From NCBI GenBank assembly GCA_028673005.1, contig CM054113.1:176621956-176685955 (forward strand): 64,000 nt of DNA. The letters are read 5' to 3'. Each line of letters opens with the position of its first letter. Position 1 is the first letter of the stretch. This document shows, piece by piece, positions 34,340 to 45,600 of this stretch. Both the position numbers and the translations under genes were made by a program. The notes under the pieces were generated by a model, which was given only the letters and a program-made list of their open reading frames with translations, did not search any database and had not been told where the DNA came from. The stretch is from Tanypteryx hageni. Its lineage: Eukaryota > Arthropoda > Insecta > Odonata > Petaluridae.

Positions 34340-34612
34340 CCTCAATGTGGGGTTTGAGGGGGTGGCAGCCCCCTTAATGCACTGCAACAAAACCTCAATG
34401 CAGGGATTTTAGGGGGCCTGCATCAGATAAGTTATTCACTCCATAAAAGGCACGATGTGAAACAATTCCTCCACGTTTACATTTGCACTTTCCATCAGGT
34501 TGGGTTGGTTTTTCTTCCACGTTCACATTTGCACCCTCCATTGGTTTGGGGTTGACTTGGTTTTCCTTCTACGGTGACTTTTGCACTCTCCATTGGGTTG
34601 GTTTTTTTGATT
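34340..34612. repeat. Minisatellite-like tandem repeats, ~50-bp period
   Basis: Three units beginning near 34471, 34517 and 34569 share CCACGTTCACATTTGCAC, CTCCATTGG and GGTTGG. Just before, CCTCAATGxxGGGxTTxAGG GG occurs twice about 52 bp apart (near 34339 and 34391). Both runs are diverged. Confidence 0.65.
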
Positions 34613-35006
34613 TATTCTGGTTGTTAGGTTTGTAAGAAAGGGGCAGTGCTATCACGGTCAAGATACAAATTTTTTACTAAAAATATCCAATTTGTGAATG
34701 GCATTAATTTATAAAAATTATAGTGTTCTTTTCATCCAAGAGGAAAATATGTTATGTCAAAAGAATATGAATTATTTTTGTGATGGAAATTGTTTATAGA
34801 TACCTAATTTGGAGAACTAGGCATGCATTTTGGTTTTAATTTTGGAAAATAAAATTGTTTTTATCGGAGTGATTTGAAAGGAAACACTGTGTGTGCATGT
34901 ATAATCCACAACATATAGAGAGGAGTTTAAGTATGTACCTTATTTATGTATAAAAAATGAAATTAATCTATTTTTTTTAAATTTCCATCACTAACAAAGG
35001 TAATTA

Positions 35007-35878
35007 CCATATTTACCCGAATCCAAGATGACCTCGAATCTAAGACGACCCCTCCCTCCGTTTAGCAGACTGTCAAAACAGAAAAAAGATTTTATGACCT
35101 AATTTCTCATTTGGTGAACAATTCGAACACGTATTCAGTTTAGGTATACTAGTTGGTGTGTTTCAAATTTTTGTTTGAAAAAAAAAAGAATTAAAAAAAT
35201 GTACTTTTAAAATTAAAACTTTATTAATTGAATTCAGAATCATAAGTTTGAAATGAAACATTTCCGTAGATACTATTATTTTATCATGTTTCATTTGTTT
35301 AAAGAACATCGATTAAACGCGTAATCATACTTCCTACAGTTCTATGACAACTCGTCGTGGTCAGTTCGTCGCGCATCAAGTCGTCGTACGTCAATACATC
35401 GCACGACCAACTCGTCGCGCGTCAATTCATCTCTCGACAAATTTGTTGCGATATACCATGACTGGTGACCGGCAGGGGGAGAGACTTTCCCACAAAATAA
35501 ATTTTCTTTATATATATTTCGATAATACCAGAATTACGCAATAGACATTGGTTGGTGTATGGCAAGGGGTGACACCCAACCAAAAGCGTATCCCCCTGCC
35601 GTACACCAGCCATGGTGTCTCGCAACGAAATTATCGCGCGACGAATTTGTCTAGCGATGTATCGACGCGCGGCGAGTTTGTCGTGCGATGTATTGATACG
35701 TGATGTTTTACGTGTGATGAATTAACGCGCTACGAATTAAAGCATGGCGAATTGACGCACGATCAATTGACCGCGATGTATTGACGGTATACGACTTCGT
35801 ACTCGAATTTAAGATGACACCGTTTTCGCAAGCTGAAATTTGGGAAAAAAATCTCGTGTTGGATTCGGGTAAATACGG
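35007..35878. mobile_element. Pogo-type non-autonomous element, 872 bp
   Basis: The ends are CCATATTTACCCGAATCCAA and, from the other side, CCGTATTTACCCGAATCCAA, 19 of 20 identical. Each is flanked by TA (35005-35006 and 35879-35880). The same terminal GGGTAAATACGG then TA closes the pogo transposase element at 51268. There is no transposase. The middle is occupied by the fold-back structure listed next. Confidence 0.82.
35345..35795. repeat. Fold-back structure with arrays of ~15-bp CGTCG repeats
   Basis: The left side (35345-35455) is a run of ~15-bp units such as CTCGTCGCGCGTCAATT. The right side (35615-35795) has the same units inverted (GCGCGACGAATTTGTC). Inside them a second inverted pair matches: ACCATGACTGGTGACCGGCA near 35455 against the complement of the block ending near 35615, ACCATGGCTGGTGTACGGCA. 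Overall it is an imperfect inverted repeat of ~150 bp with a ~70-bp centre, CpG-rich in an AT-rich region. Confidence 0.78.
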
Positions 35879-35880
35879 TA

Positions 35881-38800
35881 TTTATTTCAAATCTGAGCAC
35901 TGTATATTGATTGCTTTAGATATTAAAATAATAACCTTTTATATCATAGTTGATTGACGAAGATATAGCTTGAATAAGAGATAGTGATGATGCCACGTTT
36001 TTCATGATCACCTAAATTATAAAAAAATCACTGAATTTTACTCATCTATTGGAGCAGAGGGAAATTTGATCAGGTTTTTGTAAGCAGTTAAGAAAAAGAT
36101 CTGAAGAAATTTTATTACCCTTTTTAACTTTGAGTGAACATAAGTTCTATAGGACAAAATAATTCATTTATTATTTTAATCACTCTGCAAATGCTAGAAC
36201 AAAATCGTATGCTCCATAGTTAAGCGTTCAAAAAATTTTATTATATATATATACATTATCTTCGATAAAATCAAAATAAAAAGTAGTTTATTGATCTTTA
36301 TTTCCCACATCCTTTCAGCTAATACAGTATATTATGCATCCTAAACGTCCACAAGCTGCATACCTACTTGATGAGGTAGTGCTAGCTGGCACGCTAGTTA
36401 CAATTGGAGAAATTTACAGGAACTTATGATATTTACAAAGTATGTGCTTTATATACTAGACAAATAAGAGTTATTGTTTTTAATCTTCTACAAACTTAAA
36501 TATCATCAGGTACAGGTGGAGCAAACTGTCCCAGTCTTTAAGAAAAACTTTCACTGCTTCCAATAGCATGAGGTTTTACATTTACAATAATCCACCTAAA
36601 TTCTTTAATTATGGTTTCCATCGATTGAAAATTTAACTTTATAACTTCTGCCCATTAATTATCACTACTAGATCAAATATTACAGCTGGATGATGCAAAA
36701 TTATACTGCATGGCAGTAAGTAGGCCTCAGGAGAATACTTATTGAAGAACATTTTCTTAAGTTTAACTTTAGAAACTCATAATTCCCAAATACACTGGTG
36801 TTTTGCACTTAAGTACAAATCAATGTTAAGTAATATTCCTTAAACAAAAGTTTGCATTATGTTTAAATGTAAATACCTTTACAGGCTGGTCTACTGAATA
36901 TTTTTATGGCATTTGTCTAGCTTATGATAATGGAGGACTAGTTACTATAATTTAACAGTCAGCCATTGATAACCTCTTCTCGTCGGTAGAAGAGGCAATA
37001 TTAAATGGACATATAAGTACCATTTTGTGCCCAGTTTTTTAACATAAGTTCCTAAACCAGTAAAATTATCATCCAAAATATTCAGTCTTCTATTATGAAA
37101 AGAAGAGTAGAAGACTTCAAACATCAAATGTATTAAAAATATACCACTTTTAACAGTTGTGGTCACCATGTGCTGTATACATCACTAACCACGGGGTAAA
37201 ACAACACTACTTTGAGGTGATATGATCTTAACTGTTCCATTACGGAGACAGACAAAGAGAAGCCCAATCATTTCAGATGCTTATTCTAGCAGCCTGTATA
37301 ACCCACTGGACATAGGTGATTCTTATCTTTAAATTACCATTCGAACACCTTTCTTATCTCTTGGAATATTACCATTCATTCAGACAGCTCAATTCACAAT
37401 TTTATTAATGCTATCTATTTTTATTTTACAGAAACTGTTCGAAAATGTTTATTGTCACTATACACTGTTAATGCCCCACTTCCACAACAATTACTGGAGC
37501 AGACATTTTTGAAGGGAAACAAATCGTAGAACCAATTTCAATACCAAAAGAAAAAGTTTTTTGAGATGTCCATCTCAGCATTAAAAAACGGCCTTGAATA
37601 TTTATTGGAGACATCTTTCAGGTAGATTGCAGGGAAAACAAAGCCAGTATATTAGGTTGTTTGAATGGCAAGTCACCTCAAAAGGTTTTTTTTCTGAAGT
37701 TATATCTTGCAAGTTGCTGATAACAGAATGTTTTTGACCTTGTTCATTGCAATCACCAAGAGATCCCTTAAAGAGGACACATTCAAATTGGATTTCATTT
37801 TTGCTAGCAACTATGCGAATTCAAATACTTCCACAAAACAATACCACACTACAGCTGTTTAAATTAAAAATAGGTTCACAACCGTAAAAATGAAATGAAT
37901 TGGCACAGTAAATATGTTTGCATGAAATTGTAAAAAAAAACAAGAATTGATAAGCAGATTGCCTAATGTTAGATTCATTAAAATTAAATGATATAAAATG
38001 TACTTATTAAAAATGAGTTATTTTTTAAGTAAATAGGTTGGCTATCACCATCTCTATTAAGGGTTGGGTATGCTTTTACTAGGTAAATGCAACCATTTAT
38101 GCATTAAGAGAAAAAATGAGTTAAACCTTTGCCTGTTATAATATGTCCGCATGCAATTGCATACTTTTCAAGCAGCAGGCTAGAAAGTTCAGTTTCTTGT
38201 TCTATCTATTCCTTCCAGATCTGAAGTTGGGCAGACATTAGTAATCAGACTATTCCCTCGGCAGAAATACTATTCCAATATATCAAGCCCATGATATACC
38301 AAAAATTATTTTCCTGATATATCTACCATTTTCGTAATATTCATAGCAGTGAGTGAGGCAAGTTAAAATGTTAGCATTTTAATTTTATTATTTGATGCCA
38401 AATCTGTTATTTCACTAGCTATATTTATAAAAAAACACAAAGGATGCCTTACTCAAATTATTATTTGAATGAAACAAGAAAATTATATGCTATATTCAGA
38501 AACAACTTATGTGGAAAAACATTAATAGACTTTACCTTGATAATGAAAAACATACAATAATGCCTTCAAGTGGAATATCAACCAGGATGTACTTTTCTAA
38601 AATGAGGGTAAGACAATGATCAAGTTAATAAGAGACACAACAGCATGAAAATGCTTTCAGATGTTTTTAACCATAGAAATTGGAAAAGTATTCTCATGGA
38701 GATCATTTGACAATAATTTGTCATCAATTCAATGCACATTAAAAACTAAGTTTAATCCTATGGCTCTTCAACAGTTTTTACTCTGAATATCAGTAAATGA

Positions 38801-39749
38801 TATTTACATAGCTAGGATACAGCTCTTAATTTTTTTTATGCATTGAGTTTACAAAATCTGAATATGAACAACTCGAAAACCTTTTTTACAAATGCATGGC
38901 AGTTACTGCTTTTTAAATCTTTGCAAATTATATAGATATTCCATGATTGATTTATTAATGACTGGTCACAATTAGTCTAACTATTGTATTTAGAGATGCT
39001 TTGTCATATAGACATATTGGTAGTTCAAATCTTTAATAAAGGATTAGGTAGGTAATTCCCACTCTACTGATAGTTTTATAACTGAATGCAGGTTTAAAAT
39101 TCTTAGATTTTTGGTAAAAATATTCCAAAGAATGGAAAAATTTGATAGCCACAAACTATGTACTTATTTGAAACTACATATAAATGAAAAAAATGCCTCA
39201 AGAAGTTTTGAAGCATTTGATCCAGTAAGTATAAACATTTTCTTTATCAAGGGTACATTTCCTATTTGATAGAAAAGATGTTTCTATGAGAAGTTTCTCA
39301 ATCCTTGGAATAAAATGTAACCTCATGATACAACTCCTAAGCTCTATTTGGATTTTCTTGCTGAGAGAAAGATATGTATGAATAACTGCTAGATGAAATT
39401 TGACACAGTACAAAGTCTTAAAGAACTAAACTACTTCAAAATACTATAATTACAGGACCAACAACACATTCACCCCTACCATGTGGCTATGAATGAGCCT
39501 TTAAAAGAAAGACAATAAGGCAATCTCAATTTTCACCACACCAGGGACAAATAGTATGCACAACTGTTATCAAATAAACAACAACAAATGAGCTAACTAA
39601 TTTGTCATTTTTATTGAGGTATAAATGAATACTTAGAAATAATGTGATTCAGAAGTTATGGCAACTAAACTGAAACATATTGGTGAAACATTGCATTGAT
39701 TCTAGCCACTAAGTCCTTTGATTCATTTTTGAAGAATAATTTTGTAAAA
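35881..39749. other. Long AT-rich non-coding stretch
   Basis: No ORF, TIR or recognisable repeat. Together with 40299-42671 it lies directly 3' of the minus-strand ENT stop codon, so part may be ENT 3' UTR. That cannot be told without transcripts. Confidence 0.5.
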
Positions 39750-39751
39750 TA

Positions 39752-40296
39752 CAGGGCACTTACAAATTATCTTCCCAATTTTAAAACTTTATTATAAAAA
39801 TCTATCCAAGATACAGTGAAAAGCAACCTGTAATATAAGTTTTGTTCAATCTATTGATATTTGCCACTCTTCACAATGAGGTTGCAATATTCCTGAATGA
39901 GCAATAGTCTGATCATTGGATTGGTCATGGATGACTCATTTCTTGGCCAGCTCGTTCACCTGATCTAACCCCCTTAACTTTTTCCTCTGGAACTATGTCA
40001 TAAATGCCAACAAATTTGAAGGGATGGGTATGTGAAGCTGTTGTAAAAGTTCAGCATGATCTATTGGAGCATAGAACTTCACTTGTCCTCAACAACTGCT
40101 GAACTGAGCAAAATTGGAAACTTGGCAACATTGTGTCATAGCCAAAGCAAAATAACCGGAACGCAAGTGGAATACTTTGGGTCCCAGCCATATGACCTGT
40201 TGAAATAGATTTTAGTATAGCTTGCTTTTCACTTTATCTTTGTTAATTTTTAATAATAAATTTTGAAAATCTGGAAGATAATTTGTAATCAACCTG
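39752..40296 (+). mobile_element. Mariner-type element with ~75-bp TIRs, internally deleted
   Basis: The ends are CAGGGCACTTACAAATTATC and, inverted at the right, CAGGTTGATTACAAATTATC; similarity runs ~75 bp inward to GTGAAAAGCAA. TA flanks both sides (39750-39751, 40297-40298). About 250 bp inside encodes the transposase C-terminus, so the N-terminal two thirds were deleted. Confidence 0.85.
39870..40140 (+). pseudogene. Mariner-like transposase C-terminal fragment
   Basis: The readable frame gives ATLHNEVAIFLNEQ, HWIGHG, then SWPARSPDLTPLNFFLWNYV. The SPDLTPLNFFLW box contains the conserved Asp/Pro region around the third catalytic acidic residue of Tc1/mariner transposases. Two stops interrupt it (after NEQ and in HG-LIS), and the frame is lost after KFEGMGM. 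The two upstream catalytic Asp blocks are absent. The gene is dead. The surrounding TIRs show that it belonged to this element and not to a host gene. Confidence 0.8.
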
Positions 40297-40298
40297 TA

Positions 40299-42671
40299 TT
40301 TTTTTACACTAATGAAGCCATTTGAAATCGTCATCAGATATATAAATATATACGCTATGTTGCTTTCAAAATTTGATTTTTGTAGCTTGTCAGAAATTGT
40401 ATGCCATGCTGGCTGGGTGAAAAATTCATTCTTGCCCAGAGAATTGCTGAGATATAATGGTGGCGCTCTTAGTATGGCATGAAAAAATCATTCGATAAAA
40501 TAAGATTTAAAAGATTACATTACTAGGCTAATTGCTGATATCAAGAATCTTTAGCAATGTTGTTTTAATAAAGAAGAAATTATTAAGGCCAATTCAATAT
40601 TTTTGGAACCTGAATAACTATCAGACATACTTAAATATGCCAAAAGATCATCATAGAAGAATTTTTAACGATACTTTGATAATAAAATGCAGTTTACAAT
40701 TTTACGTCACTTGTATGAGAAAACTTGCAGCTTCAGTTAAAGATAGGTCAGTTTACTACTAAAATTGATTAATGACTTGTTAGTTAACAACAGTACTAAC
40801 TGCACCTCAAGCAGGCGATAAAACCAAGACATGAGATTAAATCTTGAGAATATACCCAAGCCTTTGATGAGGTGCATGCGAAGTACCTTCCCAAATTATA
40901 ACAATAATTAACACACTTAAGAATGCTTTTATAAAAAGTACATTTTAACTCTGAATTTCTGTTATTATCCAATGTAGTTCATACAATGTGACAACAGTAA
41001 ATATAAAAGTGCCTCAAAGGCAATAAATCAATACACTTTTTTATAAACAAAACAATGTTCCATTACCAATATAGGTTCAATTTTTTTCTTTTAACAAATA
41101 TCTCCAATACTCAACAATAAATGATCACATTGTATAAAGAAAAAGCATGAATAAATGATTCCCATTTTACTGTTAAATCTAATTTGAAAAATGCTTTATT
41201 GTATCCTATATAAAACTATATTTCTACAGAAAAGCATATTTTCAAGACCAACATGTTTGTTATCAATATGCTGGATATGGACTGTATTTAAAGGAATATG
41301 GGAATTTTCCTGTTTTTCATTCAATAAAGTTAAAACAGCACAACCATTTATGATTGCTTAGGGTATAAATTTGATAAATAAGTGCTCTTTTTACAGTCTC
41401 ATAAATGAAATAATTTGCTTGTAATAGTTTTTCACAATAAATGTGCATCCAACTTGATATTGGATAAATCATTACAACCTTAAAAAATTCAGAGTAATTG
41501 ACCTGAACACTGTTACCGAGCTACTAGAAAATCAATAAATTTTGGTGGGTGATATTAAATGATACCAATAACCATTACATGATTGATTGGGCCGCTTTTT
41601 GGACCCAATATGAAGTGACCAGATAGAATTATTAAAAACAAATAATAATTAAAAGTCGATTTCATAAAAAACCTGTATGCCATTTTGTTAACAATGGTAC
41701 AATTTCAAAGGTGTGGACGGACAATGAGGAACAACTATCAAGCATAAAACAGCATAAATGAAACAAAAAAACTCATAATACTTGTAACACCATGAACTTG
41801 ATTCACATTCATCATAAAAGAGCAATAAAAAATGGGAACATTTGCTATAGTAATACTTTCAACAGTTGGCCATTATAAAGATGTACTGCTTATTATTGAT
41901 AGCAAACATGTTTGATGTAGCTTGAGATTAATTTAATATCCAAAATACAAAAGTTAAAAAAAGAGTAACTTTTCATCTTTACTGATGATGGATATAAAAA
42001 AATCATACCTTTAGTATAAATATCACCAAGACCTTCATGCCATTAAATAAAAAATCTTCAGTCATTGAGATGAGATGAATAAAGATACACTTGTATGAGA
42101 CGGACAAATGATTAAATCATCAAAATTTATAAAAATTATTGCTCGATAAATAATTAGATGGGAATCAAATGACTGTTAGTTGCAGACACTTTACAATGTG
42201 TGAGAAAAAATGAAGCCCATTATAAAAATAAAAGTATCAAGTACAAAAAGGAATTATAAGGCTTGTTGTGATGAACTAATTTATGCATAATTTTTTTGAA
42301 AAAATAATGAAAACGTATGCACAAATCTGAACTGAGATTTGTCAAGAAGCATAAACAAATCATTAACAGTGGAACAAATATGTAAATTAACATTTACTAT
42401 TGTGATCTAAGTAAAAGCAAAAGAATAAATTAGTCAAAAAATGAAGTAATGAAAAGTTTCAAGTGAAACTACAAATGACAGCAATGGCATGTGTACATTG
42501 TGAGACATGATAGAAAAAACAACATCCACTCATCCCACGAAATACATTTTGTGTCCATCGAAATGGATGGTAATATATGATGACAATGAAGGTCAAGAAG
42601 ATTTAGACAGCACCTCACTCATTCTGTTGATTGGGTTTGATTGTTTAAAGATGATATATCACTGTTTTCTT
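40299..42671. other. AT-rich non-coding, possible ENT 3' UTR
   Basis: This begins immediately after the ENT stop on the minus strand and has no ORF above chance. Several TTTATT (AATAAA on the minus strand) words occur, so I cannot choose a poly(A) site. Confidence 0.4.
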
Positions 42672-45600
42672 TTATGATTTACCCCAGCTAACCTCAGAAA
42701 CAAACCAAGGAAATACCATTGTGAACAAAATTCCTGAGAAAATACCAGTGATAAGTGAAGCAGCACCATACATTCCTGCAGTAACTTTGTGATGAGCTTC
42801 CACTGCCCTGTAAACAATTACAAACAATTAACCACAAGCAAAAAGTAAAAAAGAACAAATTATTAAAAGCACAGAGCGTTTAAAAATTGACCAAATTTTC
42901 ACTAATTTTCATTAATTATTTTATTGACAAACCATGTATCTCCAATAGCCAATAAAAAAGTTGAAAAAACAAAATGTGTACTTTGGATACAAAACAACCA
43001 TCATCAGTGGTGATTTACTGATACTATATTCTAAAGGAGATTAATTTTTATTTCATCTAGAAAGACTTATTCCAATGTGTTTAGCAAAGGAAAAATTAAT
43101 TACTATGCCACAGGCTAACTAAAGCTATCACATTAGCTAATATTGAGGAGAAATTCATAACTATGTGCGATTTTAAGACTTCAAACTACTAGGTGCAATT
43201 TTCATATCAGGTGTAAAAATTCAAATTTCCATTTTCAAAATTCCTAAAGTTTAATTTATGTATTTAATTTAATGTAAAATGCTGTATGTTCAAATAGAGG
43301 AAGAATTGTTTATTGACAGCGATTCTGATGGTTACAATCACAAAGGGAAGCTTCTGAACAAGAATCAGCACACATGTCGCACCATCTGTAAATTACTTTG
43401 CAATACTATGGGGCCTGCAATATGAGGGACCTGTCAATGTGTTCCACTGATTGCACCTACGCTAGAAACGCTCCTGTGCCTCATTACTCTATTTAATCTT
43501 TTATTGTAAATACAGTGGGTCTCCATTATTTGTGGGGTTATGTACCCGGAAATGGCAGCGAATACTGAAACAGCAAATACTGGGGAATTTTTTCCCATAG
43601 AAATACTACATTATATAAGGAGGGGTTACGTTCCGATTCATCACTTATGTGATGAAAAAAGGGGAATTTTCTCTCATAGGATTTCATGTAATCAAGGAGA
43701 TTAGGTTTAAGTTGTTGCCACTGTATCCAATGACATCCAAACTAAGAAAACAAGTCTGTTTATGGGCGTTCCAGTTATGAAAGGGTTAACATACAGGGCA
43801 GTACGTACACTCAGGGCCGGCCACAGGGGGGTTGCAGCGGGCGCAAGGCACCCGGGCCCCGGGCTGTACATGGGGCCCCGGAAAAAGGAAAAAAAGAAGA
43901 AAAGAAAAGAAAAAACGAAAAAAAAGAAGAAAAAAGAAAATTTTTAATGAAGTTAATTGGTTAAAATTAATTTAATTTTTTAAACTCGACCTGAATTGTC
44001 CGTGCTAAATGCCAAATTGGCCGTGTCTAACGCACAGCGAACACAAAGTGAATTTATCTTGATCGTACATACTGATTGGTTCTTATTCAAATAATACTAA
44101 CGATGAGATGCGTGCGCAATAAAAACTGCCATTTTTATCTCGCGTGTACCTGACGCCACCCGACGCCTATATTCATATCTGTCAATCTGTGGTCTAACGT
44201 CTTTGTCCGTTAAAATCAGCACTCGTACTGTAAGTATCTCGTATACACGATATACGTTAATTTTTTCTATTTTCACATACGTGTATAATGTATACTTTGT
44301 ATATACGTTGACAAATGATAAAATAACTATTTGCGCTAACGATAGGAGTTGTCTACAGTTACTGTAAAGTATATTTTGTTAATGTGATATCATCATCATC
44401 ATGCTTCTGTCCGAAGACAGGTTTTAACTGAATCGCTGCCTCCATTTCTCTCTCTCCCTAGAAGCCTCTTTTATACCTCTATAAGTAGTACATCCCTGCT
44501 TTATATTATCTAATATTCCTATTCTTTTTCTCCCTCTTCCTCTTCTTCCACTAATTTTTCCTTCTAAAATCGTCCTTTGTAAACACTGTCTTCTCAATAT
44601 GTGCCCTATCCAATTTGCTTTTCTTTTCCTGATTGTTTTTATTAGCATCCTTTCTTCTCCCACCATTTCTAATACTTCTTCGTTTCTCTTCCTCTCTGTC
44701 CATTTCACTTTCATCATTCTTCTCCATACCCACATCTCAAAACTTTCTAAATATTTTTCCTCCTTTCTCCTTACCGTCCACGTCTCTGCACCATAAAGAG
44801 CTATGCTACATATGTAGCATTTCGCTAATTTCTTCCTTGTTTCTAAATTTATTTTCTTGCTTGTGAGAAGCTCCTTCTTCTCGTTAAATGCTGCTTTTGC
44901 CATTGCAATCCTACTTCTGATGTCCTGTGTACTACTTCCATCCTGTGCTAAAATACTGCCGAGATATTTGAAACTACTTACTTGTTCCAATTTTTGGCCA
45001 TTTACCATTATATTTAATTCTTTATGTTCCTTTGAAACCACCATGACTTTCGTTTTTTCTGTATTGATCTTCATTCCATATTGTTGGCCAACCTCAACTA
45101 GTCTGTCTGTCATCCTCTGAAGCTCTTTCTCGCCTTCTGCTATTAAGCCCTGATCATCTGCGTATTTAATGGTGGTAATACTTTCACCTCCTATCTTAAA
45201 TCCTTTCTCTTCCATCAACGCTTCTTCTGTTATTGTTTCTGCATAAATATTAAATATCGCTGGTGAAATAGGACAACCCTGCCTCACTCCCCTCCCTATT
45301 GAAGTACTTTCTGTTTCTTCTCCTTCAACCCTGACTCTAATCTTTTGATCAAAGTAAAGGTTTTTAAGCAATCTTTTATCTTTCCAATCTATTCCTATTT
45401 TGTTTAAAATACCCAGCATCTTATCCCATTTCACTCGGTCAAAAGCTTTCTCCCAATCTACAAAACAAAAATACATACCTTTATTGACTTCTAGCGCTCT
45501 TTCTATCATCATCCTCATACATCCTATAGCATCTCTAGTCCCCCTTCCTCTTCTAAAACCCAACTGATTATCTTGCAGCTCCTTTTCTATTTTACATTCA

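Noticed and set aside
35345..35795. CRISPR-like array of short repeats
   Set aside because: Units abut without unique spacers, are inverted between sides and lie in a eukaryotic transposon.
43762..43947. 61-codon open frame ending in Lys-rich residues
   Set aside because: Spans the hAT terminus and an A-rich low-complexity run; not a gene.
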